DNA of 64,000 nucleotides from Pediococcus inopinatus (GCF_002982135.1 NZ_CP019981.1:1612001-1676000), one strand, 5' to 3'. Positions 40,479 to 50,405 are shown, counted from the stretch's first letter. The notes: a model not told the origin generated them from the letters alone. Numbers and translations are program-made.

Positions 40479-41735
40479 ATGGGGAATCAATTAATTCGTT
40501 TTACGCAAAAATTATCTAAACAACAATTTTATCAAGCTATCATCAGTACGCTTCGAATCTTATTACCATTTGAGTTTATTGGAATTGCCTTACATATTAT
40601 TTACGAAACGGCATTTCATGAAAATGGGATTTTCGAGGCTATTTTTGATCTTCGTTCTAATCTACCTGCATTTAAGCCTCTTGGAATCACCCTAAAAATA
40701 ACAACAATGCTCATCTTTTTATCAATTGCACTTTCAATCGCTTTTTTAGTAGCTGATCATTTCGTTTCCAGCTCAACGCGGCCCACAACCAGATATTTGG
40801 CTGGACTTACAAGTTTAACCATCTACTTTTTGTTGATTGCGGAGACCTCTCCTAGTCTAAATTTGCTGCAAATCTCTGAAAGCTCTGGCAACCTTCTCCT
40901 CCCGATTATTGTGGGTTTGATTATTGGTTTTTGCTTTACCAAACTGCAAGCCCATTCACACACGGGCTTTGGAAATAATTGGCCTACCATATTGACGCTG
41001 TTTATTTTTATTTTGCTTATTGGGGGCCTAAGCCTCACAGTCCATCAAACACAGTATTACGCATCCTTTTTCTACCAACAAATTTCTACGCTTTTAAATA
41101 TTGGGGCGCATCCCTCTTTCCTTAAAATATTACTAGCTGTCACGCTCAGAAACTGTGCTCACTTTTTTGGTATCATTAGTGATTTCACAAATACAATTGC
41201 AAATCAATTTCCAGATCAAGGAGCTAATTTGGCCTATGTTATCGCCCATCATAACCTCTGGAAAATTCCTTACCCGATCACCTTTCATTCTCTTTATAAT
41301 TCGTATGGCATGCTTGGTGGGAACGGAATGCTTCTGGCCCTGAACGCCACGCTATTATTTAAAATTAAAAATAAACGCATGCAATTTGCTGCCCGTCTTT
41401 CACTAGGCCAAACTTTGTTTGATCAAGGTGGCACTTTACTGTTTGGCATTCCAGTTTTATTTAATCCGATCCTTCTGATTCCATTTTTGCTTGCCCCTTT
41501 AATCAGTATGATGCTTGGCTACCTTTTTATTATGACCAAACTTGTTCCCCCAGCCACCTACATCATCCCACATGCCACTCCAGGCATCCTACGCGCGTTT
41601 TTAGGAACAAACGGCGACTGGCGAGCGCTTTTACTTAGCCTAGCCTGTCTCGCCATTTCTAGTGCCATTTATTATCCTTTCATAAACCTAATAAATCGAG
41701 CAATAAACGAGCAAGGAGATGTCAATCATGGTTAA
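40479..41735 (+). CDS. PTS sugar permease EIIC, stand-alone
   Basis: 418 residues, about ten membrane helices, with the pattern of lactose/cellobiose-type EIIC proteins: a FHSLYNSYGMLGGNGMLLAL segment and NPILLIPFLLAPLISMMLGYLF near the C-terminus. No EIIA or EIIB is nearby, so it must borrow them or act differently. ATG 40479 has GGGGGAG 9 bases upstream; the frame is open earlier, to 40437, without a site. It overlaps the DUF915 gene by 8 bases. Substrate unknown. Confidence 0.85.
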   Translation: MGNQLIRFTQKLSKQQFYQAIISTLRILLPFEFIGIALHIIYETAFHENGIFEAIFDLRSNLPAFKPLGITLKITTMLIFLSIALSIAFLVADHFVSSSTRPTTRYLAGLTSLTIYFLLIAETSPSLNLLQISESSGNLLLPIIVGLIIGFCFTKLQAHSHTGFGNNWPTILTLFIFILLIGGLSLTVHQTQYYASFFYQQISTLLNIGAHPSFLKILLAVTLRNCAHFFGIISDFTNTIANQFPDQGANLAYVIAHHNLWKIPYPITFHSLYNSYGMLGGNGMLLALNATLLFKIKNKRMQFAARLSLGQTLFDQGGTLLFGIPVLFNPILLIPFLLAPLISMMLGYLFIMTKLVPPATYIIPHATPGILRAFLGTNGDWRALLLSLACLAISSAIYYPFINLINRAINEQGDVNHG

Positions 41736-42579
41736 ATGGACAAAAGGGCTGTTTTTCGTTTTTTTGTTTCTGTTAATCGCCATATTGGGCCTCAAATGGA
41801 CCCAACAAAATATGCGTAATGCCATCCCTGCAAACAATTCACGTGTATCTCCCATCATTTTGGTTCCCGGGAGCAGTGCAACTCAGGAGCGGTTTGACGC
41901 AATGGTAAACGAATTAAATCACAATACTGCCAGTGCCAGTAGCCTGTTAAAAGTGACCGTCCATGCAGATAACCATCTGACCTACAGTGGTAGCTTTCGG
42001 GCAGGAAAAAACCATCCCTACATTGTGATCGCATTTGCCAATAATAAAGATGGCTATTCAAATATCAAAAAACAAACTAAGTGGTTCCAATATGCCATGG
42101 TAATTTTGACAGCCCGTTATCACTTCAATAATTTCTCGGCAATTGGCCATTCTAATGGAGGTTTAGTCCTAACCCGATATCTCGAAAAATATTTTAACCG
42201 GCAAAAATTACGGATTAACACCCTAATGACGATTGCTTCTCCTTTTAACTTTTCGGAAACAAATATTGATAAACGCACCCAGATGCTGAGTGATTTAATT
42301 CGCGACAAATCAAAAATTCCAACTAATCTGGTGATGTATTCAGTTGCTGGAACCGAAAACTATAACAACGATGGTACGGTACCATTTGCGAGTGTGGAGG
42401 CTGGTAAATATATTTATCAAGATCAGGCCAAAAGCTACACACAAATCACAGTCACTGGTGAGGACACTACGCATCATGACCTGCCGCAGAATCGAGAAAT
42501 TGTTAATTTAATTCAACAATATATTCTCGGCAGCCCTACAAAAAATCCACAACCAGAAGTGAATGTAGCTCCTCAGTAA
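41728..42579 (+). CDS. DUF915 alpha/beta hydrolase, membrane-anchored
   Basis: 283 residues. One N-terminal membrane helix (GLFFVFLFLLIAILGL) probably leaves the domain outside the cell. Catalytic triad candidates: Ser in GHSNGG, Asp in NNDGTVPFAS, His in THHDLPQN. Typical lactobacillus DUF915 protein with unknown substrate. AAGGAG lies 9 bases before ATG 41728; an ATG at 41719 abuts the site. Translationally coupled to the EIIC gene. Confidence 0.88.
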   Translation: MVKWTKGLFFVFLFLLIAILGLKWTQQNMRNAIPANNSRVSPIILVPGSSATQERFDAMVNELNHNTASASSLLKVTVHADNHLTYSGSFRAGKNHPYIVIAFANNKDGYSNIKKQTKWFQYAMVILTARYHFNNFSAIGHSNGGLVLTRYLEKYFNRQKLRINTLMTIASPFNFSETNIDKRTQMLSDLIRDKSKIPTNLVMYSVAGTENYNNDGTVPFASVEAGKYIYQDQAKSYTQITVTGEDTTHHDLPQNREIVNLIQQYILGSPTKNPQPEVNVAPQ

Positions 42580-42711
42580 TCAATTATTTTTGCGTTTATC
42601 ACACATAGATAATCTTTTTGATAAATAGTATACCCTTTTTAGTAATTGGCGTTATACTGTTCTGTTGTAAGGCATATAGCTTTTTAAATTGTACAGAAAG
42701 AGGTCAAAACT

Positions 42712-45486
42712 TTGGATAAGGTAAATCAAAATAGCACAACAAGATACGCATCTATGCATATCAGTGATGTCTATAAATATTTTGACACTAAAGAAACCGG
42801 CTTAACTTCTGAACAAGCCGCCGATTCATTGAAAAAATTTGGACCTAACACAATCCAACGTAGTCAAAAACAATCACAGCTCAAATCATTTCTGAAGAAC
42901 TTCACAAGTTTGATGGCCATTTTGCTTTGGATCAGTGGATTCATTGCCATTTTTGCCAATATGACCGAATTAGGAATTGCGATTTGGGCCGTCAATATCA
43001 TTAATGGTGTTTTTAGTTTTTGGCAGGAACATCAAGCTCAAAAAGCAACAGATTCCCTCCTGAAAATGTTACCAACTTACGCTCAGGTTTTACGAGATGG
43101 TAAGGCCCAACAAATTAACTCAGAAGATCTTGTTCCGGGTGATATCTTCATCATTCAGGCTGGTAACAGTATTTCAGCAGATGCCCGCATTATCAAATCT
43201 ACTTCACTGCAGGTCGATGAATCAGCCTTGACTGGTGAATCCGTACTTGTTAGCAAACAAGCCGCCTATTCACATGGAGTCGGCCGTTTTTCTGAATCCA
43301 ACTTAGTTTTTGCAGGTACCGTTGCTGGTAGTGGAACTGCGACTGCTGTAGCTGTGGCAACTGGAATGCATTCTGAGTTTGGTAAAATTGCCAAACTCAC
43401 TCAAAGTCAAAAACATCATTCTAGTCCCCTTGAACTAGAACTCAATCATTTAACTAAACAGTTATCATTAATTGCGATCTTGATCGGAACTATTTTTTTC
43501 ATTGCAGCAATCTTTTTTGTCCATTACCCGGTTGCTAAATCATTTATTTTTGCTTTAGGAATGATTGTAGCGTTTATTCCCGAAGGCTTACTACCAACGG
43601 TCACCTTGTCTTTGGCACAAGGTGTGACGAGAATGGCTAAGAAACATGCCTTAGTAAAAGATTTAAACAGTGTCGAAACGCTTGGTGAGACCACCGTAAT
43701 CTGCTCTGATAAAACGGGAACCTTAACCCAAAACCAAATGACCATTGATCACCTCTGGTTAGCCAGCCACGAATACGCCGTCAGCGGTGAGGGATATGTG
43801 AACAACGGCCACATCCAATTAGATAACCAGGATGTTGATGTTTCTACACAGCCTGATTTACAGATGTTATTACGAGTTTCCGCGTTGAACAACGATACTA
43901 AAGTTGTCGCACCTGAAAAAGCGGGCGATAATCCGAAAATTATTGGGACACCAACCGAAGCTGCCCTGATTATCTTGGCAGAAAAAGCGGGATTAAACGT
44001 TGAAGAAGAGGCCAAAAAAGTTCCCCGAATTGGTGAATTACCGTTTGATTCGGATCGAAAACGAATGTCTACTTTCCATCAGGTTGATGGGAAAAATACA
44101 ATTTGTGTCAAAGGCTCCTTAGATGGCATTTTACCAATTAGTGACACAATCCTAGATAATGGGAAACCTCGTCCAATCACCGATGCAGATTGTAAACAAA
44201 TTAACGATGCAGATAAAAAATACGCGGCTGAAGGTTTACGTTCTTTGGCAATTGCTTATCGAGATGCCAGTGATGACGCCGACTTACCTGAAGATCCAAA
44301 AGATTGGACCATTGAAAATGCGGAACAACATTTGACGTTTGTTGGTCTAACTATCATGGAAGATCCACCCCGTCCAGAAATTTTTGAAGCCGTTCGTAAG
44401 TGTCATGATGCTAGTATTCGGATCATCATGGTTACTGGTGATAGTGCTTTAACCGCTAAAAGTATTGCCGTTAAAATCGGGATTGCGAGCGATAAAGCAC
44501 GCGTCATCACTGGTGATGAATTAGCTGCCATGTACAAAGATGAGCTAAAAGAAGCTTTGAAGGGTGAAGTGATTTTTGCCCGAGTAGCCCCAGAACAAAA
44601 ATATCGGATTGTTTCCACATTACAAAGTCTCGGCGAAATTGTGGCTTCAACTGGGGATGGTGTCAATGATGCCCCTGCCCTTAAGAAAGCTGATATCGGA
44701 GTTGCTATGGGGGTTACCGGAACTGACGTTGCTAAAGATGCTGCGGATATGATTTTAACTGATGATAACTTTGCATCGATTGTCGCAGCCATTGAAGAAG
44801 GCCGAACTGTTTACAGTAATTTGCAGAAGTTCTTGCTGTACATTCTAAACAGTAATATGCCTGAAGCTGCGCCCTCAATTATTTTCCTATTTACTCGTGG
44901 ATTAGTTCCTTTACCTTTGACAGTTATGCAAATTTTGACTGTTGATTTAGGTACCGATATGCTTCCTGCATTAGGTTTGGGTGCTGAAAAAAGTGAACCT
45001 GGCATTATGAAACAACCACCCCGCGCACGAACAGCTCATTTATTAACTCGTGGCATTATTTTAAAAGCCTTTGCGTGGTATGGGTTAGTCGCATCGATAA
45101 TTTCAACGTTGGCTTACTTCTTTGTAAACAAGCTCAATGGCTGGCCAAACGTCGCCCTTGCAGCTAGTGGTCACGTTTATCAAGAAGCAACTACCATGAC
45201 GCTCGCAGCCATTGTCTTCTGCCAAATTGCGGCGGCCATCAACTGCCGAACCAAGCTTTCTTCCGTCTTTAGCATTGGCATTTTCAGTAACCGTCGAATT
45301 TGGGGTGGGATTATCTTTGAAATAGTTTTATTGGCCCTTCTCATTTATGTACCATTCCTACAAGGTTTATTCAATACAGCGGCCATTGGCGGAACTGATT
45401 GGTTATTATTAATCTGTATTCCAATTCCACTCGTCCTGATTGAAGAATTACGAAAATACTTTTTCCGAAGACGTGTTAAAAACTAA
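42712..45486 (+). CDS. Type II P-type cation-transporting ATPase
   Basis: 924 residues with the full P-ATPase layout: N-terminal cation ATPase domain, actuator TGES (DESALTGESVLVS), helix 4 motif IPEGLLPTVTL, phosphorylated Asp in CSDKTGTLTQNQ (about residue 333), nucleotide-binding KGSLDG, and hinge TGDGVNDAPALKKADIG. PEGLL resembles the Na+/K+-type (IIC) group more than the PEGLPA of Ca2+ pumps, but the ion cannot be set by eye. TTG start with AAAGAGG upstream. Single gene with its own terminator. Confidence 0.92.
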   Translation: MDKVNQNSTTRYASMHISDVYKYFDTKETGLTSEQAADSLKKFGPNTIQRSQKQSQLKSFLKNFTSLMAILLWISGFIAIFANMTELGIAIWAVNIINGVFSFWQEHQAQKATDSLLKMLPTYAQVLRDGKAQQINSEDLVPGDIFIIQAGNSISADARIIKSTSLQVDESALTGESVLVSKQAAYSHGVGRFSESNLVFAGTVAGSGTATAVAVATGMHSEFGKIAKLTQSQKHHSSPLELELNHLTKQLSLIAILIGTIFFIAAIFFVHYPVAKSFIFALGMIVAFIPEGLLPTVTLSLAQGVTRMAKKHALVKDLNSVETLGETTVICSDKTGTLTQNQMTIDHLWLASHEYAVSGEGYVNNGHIQLDNQDVDVSTQPDLQMLLRVSALNNDTKVVAPEKAGDNPKIIGTPTEAALIILAEKAGLNVEEEAKKVPRIGELPFDSDRKRMSTFHQVDGKNTICVKGSLDGILPISDTILDNGKPRPITDADCKQINDADKKYAAEGLRSLAIAYRDASDDADLPEDPKDWTIENAEQHLTFVGLTIMEDPPRPEIFEAVRKCHDASIRIIMVTGDSALTAKSIAVKIGIASDKARVITGDELAAMYKDELKEALKGEVIFARVAPEQKYRIVSTLQSLGEIVASTGDGVNDAPALKKADIGVAMGVTGTDVAKDAADMILTDDNFASIVAAIEEGRTVYSNLQKFLLYILNSNMPEAAPSIIFLFTRGLVPLPLTVMQILTVDLGTDMLPALGLGAEKSEPGIMKQPPRARTAHLLTRGIILKAFAWYGLVASIISTLAYFFVNKLNGWPNVALAASGHVYQEATTMTLAAIVFCQIAAAINCRTKLSSVFSIGIFSNRRIWGGIIFEIVLLALLIYVPFLQGLFNTAAIGGTDWLLLICIPIPLVLIEELRKYFFRRRVKN

Positions 45487-45492
45487 ATAGTC

Positions 45493-45533
45493 AAAACAGC
45501 TTCGTATCCAATTTTGGGTATGAAGCTGTTTTT
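45493..45533 (+). terminator. Terminator of the P-type ATPase gene
   Basis: AAAACAGCTTC (45493-45503) and GAAGCTGTTTTT (45522-45533) form the stem, extended inward by GTATCC/GGGTAT-type pairing. Confidence 0.93.
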
Positions 45534-45610
45534 CGATTAAATTCTAATTTTCTTTTTTAACTTTCGTGGTATCGTTAACTTAATTTAAAAATGAAATGGA
45601 GCGATATTTA

Positions 45611-46450
45611 ATGACTGCTTTAACTGATACGTTTAAACTCAGAAATGGCGTTAAAATCCCTAAGGTCGGCTTCGGTACCTGGCAAGTTCCTGATGGCGAG
45701 GTTGCTTACAATGCTGTAGCTAATGCCTTGAAGGCCGGTTACCGTCATATTGATACTGCTTGGCAATATCAAAACGAAAAGAGTGTGGGGAAGGCCATTC
45801 GTGATTCCGGAATTCCTCGTGATCAAATCTTTGTCACCACAAAATTACCTGCAAAAAGCAAAAGTTACGACGATAGTTTAAAGTTTTTTGAAGAAACTAT
45901 GCAAAATCTTGGCCTAGACTACGTGGATCTTTACTTAATTCATGCGCCATGGCCATGGGAAGAAATGGGCGCAGATTATTCCAAGGAAAACGTCGAAGTT
46001 TGGCGGGCCATGGAAAAAATCTATCAATCTGGTCGCGCAAAAGCCATTGGAATTTCTAATTTTAATGTGCAGGATCAAAAAAACATTCTTGAAAATTGTA
46101 AAGTAGAACCAATGGTGAATCAGCTTCAGTATTATATTGGGTATACTGAACCACAAAACGTGAAATTTGCGAAAGAAAGCGGCATGTTAGTCGAGGCTTT
46201 CTCGCCTCTTGCCACGGGTTATTTGCTGAATAACGACACAGTGTCTGACATTGCCAAGCAAAACGGGGTGACTGTCGCTCAGCTGGCGATTCAATATTGT
46301 ATCCAGCATGACATTTTGCCGTTACCTAAAGCTGTTAATCCTGCGCACATTAATGAAAATAAGGAACTAGATTTCGTAATTCCAGATACTGATATGGAAA
46401 CATTGGATAGCTTGGTAGATACCGCACCGGGTGAAGATCATAACGAATAG
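45611..46450 (+). CDS. Aldo/keto reductase
   Basis: 279 residues, NADPH-dependent TIM barrel. YRHIDTAWQYQNEKSVGKAI supplies catalytic Asp and Tyr, VTTKL the Lys, and YLIHAPWP the His. It resembles the 2,5-diketo-gluconate/methylglyoxal reductase group; the physiological substrate is open. ATG 45611 is preferred: the GGAG of the earlier in-frame ATGGAG (45596) is the ribosome binding site. Confidence 0.92.
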   Translation: MTALTDTFKLRNGVKIPKVGFGTWQVPDGEVAYNAVANALKAGYRHIDTAWQYQNEKSVGKAIRDSGIPRDQIFVTTKLPAKSKSYDDSLKFFEETMQNLGLDYVDLYLIHAPWPWEEMGADYSKENVEVWRAMEKIYQSGRAKAIGISNFNVQDQKNILENCKVEPMVNQLQYYIGYTEPQNVKFAKESGMLVEAFSPLATGYLLNNDTVSDIAKQNGVTVAQLAIQYCIQHDILPLPKAVNPAHINENKELDFVIPDTDMETLDSLVDTAPGEDHNE

Positions 46451-46487
46451 TTGTGAATCACTGAAATATCAATAAGGAGACCTACCT

Positions 46488-47042
46488 GTGTTTAAAAATG
46501 CCGATCTCTTATTTCTACAGAGTGTGCCAGACGATTTCTCAGAAGCCATTGTGGAAAGTACCACTACTTCAAAAGCGTCTGTTTATGATCATGTTGCTTT
46601 AATTGAAGTGACTGCAACTAATGAAATTTTTGTGCTTCATACCCTTCCTGATACTGGCAGTATCCGAGAATCCTATGCTCACTTTAAAACACGTGATTGG
46701 GCCCAAATCGATTTATACCGATCCACCAAAGAAATTGATTCTTCGTTAATTATTAACCAAGCAAACCAGCTTCTAGACCAGACTTATAATTCGAGCTATA
46801 TTCCTGGTGCACCTGGGTATTACTGTGCAGATTTTGTGTTTGAAGCATTTAAACACACCCAAATATTTAGGCTGGTTCCAATGAATTTTATGGATCCAAC
46901 TCATACAGATATCTTGCCATTCTGGAAAAGTTATTACAGCAAGCTGGGATATCCAGTCCCAAATGGTGAGTTAGGGTTAAATCCTAATGATATGGTTCTA
47001 CAAAACACAGTACGTAAAATTAAAAGTTTAAATCTAAAATAA
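46488..47042 (+). CDS. YiiX-like permuted NlpC/P60-type protein
   Basis: 184 residues, GTG start 9 bases after AAGGAG. A His in SVYDHVALIEV precedes a Cys in GYYCADFVFEAF, the reversed order of the catalytic pair found in permuted NlpC/P60 (YiiX/YebB-like) enzymes. No signal peptide, so cytosolic. Likely a cysteine hydrolase acting on an amide or ester, substrate unknown. It lies 37 bases after the aldo/keto reductase, possibly the same operon. Confidence 0.8.
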   Translation: MFKNADLLFLQSVPDDFSEAIVESTTTSKASVYDHVALIEVTATNEIFVLHTLPDTGSIRESYAHFKTRDWAQIDLYRSTKEIDSSLIINQANQLLDQTYNSSYIPGAPGYYCADFVFEAFKHTQIFRLVPMNFMDPTHTDILPFWKSYYSKLGYPVPNGELGLNPNDMVLQNTVRKIKSLNLK

Positions 47043-47077
47043 AACATCGCCCAGAATAATCTCTGGACGATGTTTTT
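47041..47077. terminator. Terminator after the YiiX-like gene
   Basis: AAAACATCGCCCAGA pairs with TCTGGACGATGTTTT (one mismatch), followed by T residues. It overlaps the stop codon at 47042. Confidence 0.88.
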
Positions 47078-47183
47078 AATTAGTCATATTCGCAATAGTT
47101 GCATCCACTTCAGCCAAAACTTCTGCCCCACAATCTGTGATTTTTCGTTCTAACAGGTCTATTGAATTTAGTTGTTCAGTCAT
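47076..47183 (-). CDS. Possible 35-residue protein
   Basis: ATG at 47183, sequence MTEQLNSIDLLERKITDCG and 16 more residues to a TAA at 47076. It is hydrophilic, acidic and predicted helical. The upstream AAGGCG is a weak ribosome binding site. It fills the gap between two convergent genes and has ordinary codon use, but nothing proves expression; it may be a gene remnant. Confidence 0.35.
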   Translation of the reverse strand: MTEQLNSIDLLERKITDCGAEVLAEVDATIANMTN

Positions 47184-47230
47184 AATGGCGCCTTGCCGTT
47201 AACTACCGGACCATTTTCAAGATATTAATT

Positions 47231-47755
47231 TCAGAATATCTTGTACCATTGTAATGCCACACTGATATTTGGATTGGCCGTATAGAACAAAGTATCAGCA
47301 CCACCTAATTGCAGGCCTCGCTTTTGGTAAAACTGGCAAGCATTCAAATTATCATCTTGTGCTTCCAATTGCAGCCCGATATAGCCGTTGTCACGGGCCC
47401 ATTTTTCTGCGGCTGAAAATAGTTGCTGGCCAATGCCTTCATGACGATAGCCTTCTTTAATGGCAATGTTTTCGATATAACAAAATTTATTCCAATTCCG
47501 AAACATCCGAATTTGGCCCACGTTTTCACCGTCTAAATAAGCAAAATAAAGTTGCTTCTGGGGATCTGTTAGATACGATGCATCTGGCTTTTCTGCCGGA
47601 AATTTAGTTATTTTTGCAGTTTCAAAAGGCGTTTCACTGATTGTCCATTCGCCGTTTTTTAGGGTCGGATTTATGCGTCCTGTCAATTCAAATGGCGTGT
47701 TGGAAAGATCCCAGTCATCCATATTTGTTTCGTCTAATTCAACAATTTTAATCAT
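47231..47755 (-). CDS. GNAT-family acetyltransferase (streptothricin/aminoglycoside-type fold)
   Basis: 174 residues. Acetyl-CoA motif A: IAIKEGYRHEGIGQQLFSAAEKWA, then GLQLEAQDDNLNACQFYQKRGLQLGG. This arrangement is seen in streptothricin acetyltransferases, so an antibiotic or small-amine substrate is possible; many such genes are general acetyltransferases. Start at ATG 47755 with a modest GAGAAT upstream. Confidence 0.88.
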   Translation of the reverse strand: MIKIVELDETNMDDWDLSNTPFELTGRINPTLKNGEWTISETPFETAKITKFPAEKPDASYLTDPQKQLYFAYLDGENVGQIRMFRNWNKFCYIENIAIKEGYRHEGIGQQLFSAAEKWARDNGYIGLQLEAQDDNLNACQFYQKRGLQLGGADTLFYTANPNISVALQWYKIF

Positions 47756-47884
47756 TTATGTAATTCTCCTATTCTCTATGCCCTAAAGTATACCACCGCA
47801 TAACATGCACGTTTAATAGAAATTGCAAAATCACCCTACTTTGTCCTAATATGAAAGTAGCTTTTCAAGAGAGAAGGATCCACC

Positions 47885-49096
47885 ATGTCTGAAACTAATG
47901 TCAACGATGCGCGTTATAAACTATCACCATTTAAACCGTTATCTGCTGAGCAATTAAAACTCAAAAATAAAATTCTTGAATTTATCAAGCAACATCTTAA
48001 CCATTCTAAGCATGCCGTTTTTACAATTTACGGAGAGGCTGGAACTGGCAAAAGTGTCGTTTTAAGTCAGATTTTCAATACCCTGCAAACCGCCGCTCGC
48101 AGTGATCCCGAAAGTGATATATACGGAACTAAAAACATCTTTTTGGTTAATCATCCCGAGCTCTTGAAAGTTTATCAAGAGATTGCCGGCGAACAGCCAC
48201 ATCTGTTTAAAAAAGATTTTGATCGCCCCACGACCTTCATTAACCGCCGCCACAAGGATCACGTCCTGTACGACATTGCCGTGATTGATGAAGCCCATTT
48301 GTTACTGTCCCGACCGGATCGCTATAATAATTTTGATCAACAAAATCAACTGACGGAAATTATTCACAACAGTAAAATTGTCATTTTAGTTTTTGACGAC
48401 AATCAAGTACTCAAAACAAAGAGCTTTTGGACCCGTGAACGCTTAGCCAAACTAGTGCAACCTTATCCTCATGACAGCTACGTTCTTCATAATCAATTCC
48501 GAATGCAAGCCGATCCCAAGTTAGTGGATTGGATTGATGACTTTACACACGGCAAAATCGGCTCAATTCCTCTCCAAACCGGACAATTTGATTTTCGAAT
48601 TATGGATGATGCCGAAGAGATGTATCAATTAATTAAAAATCAAAATAAAAGGGTTGGTTTGTCGCGGATTGTTTCCACAACTGGGTACCCTTCAAAGCTA
48701 GATGGCGGCAAGCATTATATTGTGGAAGGCAATTTTAAGTTGCCTTGGGATCAGTACAACTACTCCAGTCAGTCTTGGGCCGAAAAACCCGAAACGATCA
48801 ACGAAGTCGGCTCAATTTATACCGTTCAAGGTTTTGATTTGAATTATGTCGGCGTCATTTTGGGTCCCCCAATTGAATATGTGGCTAGCACCGATCGCGT
48901 AACGGTCAATCTGGATAAAGTAACTGACAGTGAAATCTTTAAAAGACGGGCCGATTTAACCGACCCAAAAGAATTACAGGAAATCAAAATCAAACTAATT
49001 ATGAACACTTTGAATGTGCTGTTAAAACGCGGTGTGCACGGCTTATATATTTATGCGAGTCAACCGGAGCTCAGAAAAAGACTTTCGCAAAACTAA
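47885..49096 (+). CDS. DUF2075 P-loop protein
   Basis: 403 residues. Walker A GEAGTGKSVVLSQ (about residue 55), Walker B IAVIDEAHLLLS, and a conserved LHNQFRMQ motif like helicase motif IV; the C-terminal EVGSIYTVQGFDLNYVGVIL also resembles superfamily 1 helicase motif V. This is the DUF2075 family, sometimes linked to phage or defence functions; here it stands alone. GAAGGA precedes the ATG. Its role is unknown. Confidence 0.88.
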   Translation: MSETNVNDARYKLSPFKPLSAEQLKLKNKILEFIKQHLNHSKHAVFTIYGEAGTGKSVVLSQIFNTLQTAARSDPESDIYGTKNIFLVNHPELLKVYQEIAGEQPHLFKKDFDRPTTFINRRHKDHVLYDIAVIDEAHLLLSRPDRYNNFDQQNQLTEIIHNSKIVILVFDDNQVLKTKSFWTRERLAKLVQPYPHDSYVLHNQFRMQADPKLVDWIDDFTHGKIGSIPLQTGQFDFRIMDDAEEMYQLIKNQNKRVGLSRIVSTTGYPSKLDGGKHYIVEGNFKLPWDQYNYSSQSWAEKPETINEVGSIYTVQGFDLNYVGVILGPPIEYVASTDRVTVNLDKVTDSEIFKRRADLTDPKELQEIKIKLIMNTLNVLLKRGVHGLYIYASQPELRKRLSQN

Positions 49097-49137
49097 AAAA
49101 CACTAATTAACAGGAAAGTCTGTTAGTTAGTGTTTTT
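49096..49137. terminator. Shared terminator of the DUF2075 and flavin oxidoreductase genes
   Basis: AAAAACACTAATTAACAG (49096-49113) pairs with CTGTTAGTTAGTGTTTTT (49120-49137) with one mismatch; T tracts occur in both directions. Confidence 0.93.
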
Positions 49138-49142
49138 CAATT

Positions 49143-50267
49143 TTATTTAGTTGTAATATGAATCGTATTTTTAAACGCTTCGTTTAAGAAATCCCATAAC
49201 GGTGTTGGAATACTCAATTCGTCTAAGTCGCTTGGTGATAATTCATAACGGATTGATTTTTCGTCTCCGGCCACAACTTTTTGAACCCAGTTTGGCTCCC
49301 GAATTAATTCTTGGCCCATTGCGGCAAATTCAAATCCAGCATCCATCACTTTTTCCGCATCAGCTGGTTTGATTATTTGCCCAACCACGATCATGGGCAC
49401 TTTGTGATCAACTACTTTTTGAATTTTTTCAATAACTGGCTGGTTATCTGTCGAATCATTCAAAGAAGACTGCCAAACCTTATTTAAGGAAATGTGTAAA
49501 TAATCAATTCCCGTATCAATTAAACGCGGAATTAAAGTCATTGTATCGTCAAGCCGAATTCCTGGATTTTCAATTTCTTCTGGTGAAATTCGATAGCCAA
49601 CGATAAACGGAGCAGAAGCATATTTCGCCACAACTCGACGAACCTCTTCAACCACAGCAACCGGAAAATTCATCCGTTGTTCTAGAGAACCGCCCCATTG
49701 ATCACGCCGCCGGTTAGAATCTGGGGAAAAGAACTGCTGAATTAAATAGGTGTTTGCGCCGTGAATTTCAACTCCATCAAAACCAGCTTGGATTGCGCGT
49801 TTGGTTGCAGATCCAAAGTCTTTAATGATTTTTTCAACTTCATGCTCACTTAATTTACGCGGTGTTTCCGAATTCGATCTGGCTGCTTTTACCGCACTGG
49901 CACTTACCGGTTGTTCTCCTCGTAAAACGGCAGTGTTGGTCATTCGACCAGCATCGAAAATCTGGAGAATCGCTTTAGCACCCTGACTCTTCATGGCTGT
50001 TGCCAATCGAGAAAGTTGAGGAATATCACGATCTTTTGTAACAGAGAGTTCGCCTTCAAACCCTTTACCTAAATCAGAAACATTAGCACATCCGGTAATC
50101 TGGATGCCGACACCACCCGCACGTTTTCGATAATATTCAATCTCATCATTAGACACAACGCCATTTTCAAAAGCGCTTTTCTCAGTCATTGGTGGCATGA
50201 CAATGCGATTTTTAACGGTCGCCCCGTTTGCAAAAGTATAGCTATTTAAAAATTGATACTCTGACAT
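49143..50267 (-). CDS. Old yellow enzyme-type NADH:flavin oxidoreductase
   Basis: About 374 residues, TIM barrel binding FMN. Family motifs: NRIVMPPMT, catalytic DGVEIHGANTYLIQQFFSP, RRRDQWGGSLEQR, and FAAMGQELIREP. It reduces alpha,beta-unsaturated carbonyls or similar compounds. The start at 50267 gives the usual N-terminus MSEYQFLNSYTF; an ATG at 50285 with GAGG 7 bases upstream would add six residues and cannot be excluded. Confidence 0.92.
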   Translation of the reverse strand: MSEYQFLNSYTFANGATVKNRIVMPPMTEKSAFENGVVSNDEIEYYRKRAGGVGIQITGCANVSDLGKGFEGELSVTKDRDIPQLSRLATAMKSQGAKAILQIFDAGRMTNTAVLRGEQPVSASAVKAARSNSETPRKLSEHEVEKIIKDFGSATKRAIQAGFDGVEIHGANTYLIQQFFSPDSNRRRDQWGGSLEQRMNFPVAVVEEVRRVVAKYASAPFIVGYRISPEEIENPGIRLDDTMTLIPRLIDTGIDYLHISLNKVWQSSLNDSTDNQPVIEKIQKVVDHKVPMIVVGQIIKPADAEKVMDAGFEFAAMGQELIREPNWVQKVVAGDEKSIRYELSPSDLDELSIPTPLWDFLNEAFKNTIHITTK

Positions 50268-50364
50268 ACTTTCATCCCTTTTCATGTATAATCCTCGTTC
50301 ATTATAGACCAATCCTTAGATATTACCGCCTATTTTGGTTTGGCCGTAATTTCTCACTTATATT

Positions 50365-50405
50365 AAAAATAAAAACAAGTCATCGAATACTTTCCGACAA
50401 CTTGT
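50365..50405 (-). terminator. Terminator of the TauE/DUF1634 operon
   Basis: On the minus strand ACAAGTTGTCG pairs with CGATGACTTGT (two mismatches), then TTTTTATTTTT. It lies about 60 bases past the stop at 50462. Confidence 0.75.

Noticed and set aside
44403..44792. 129-codon minus-strand frame inside the P-type ATPase gene
   Set aside because: Antisense to conserved ATPase motifs and without a start site.
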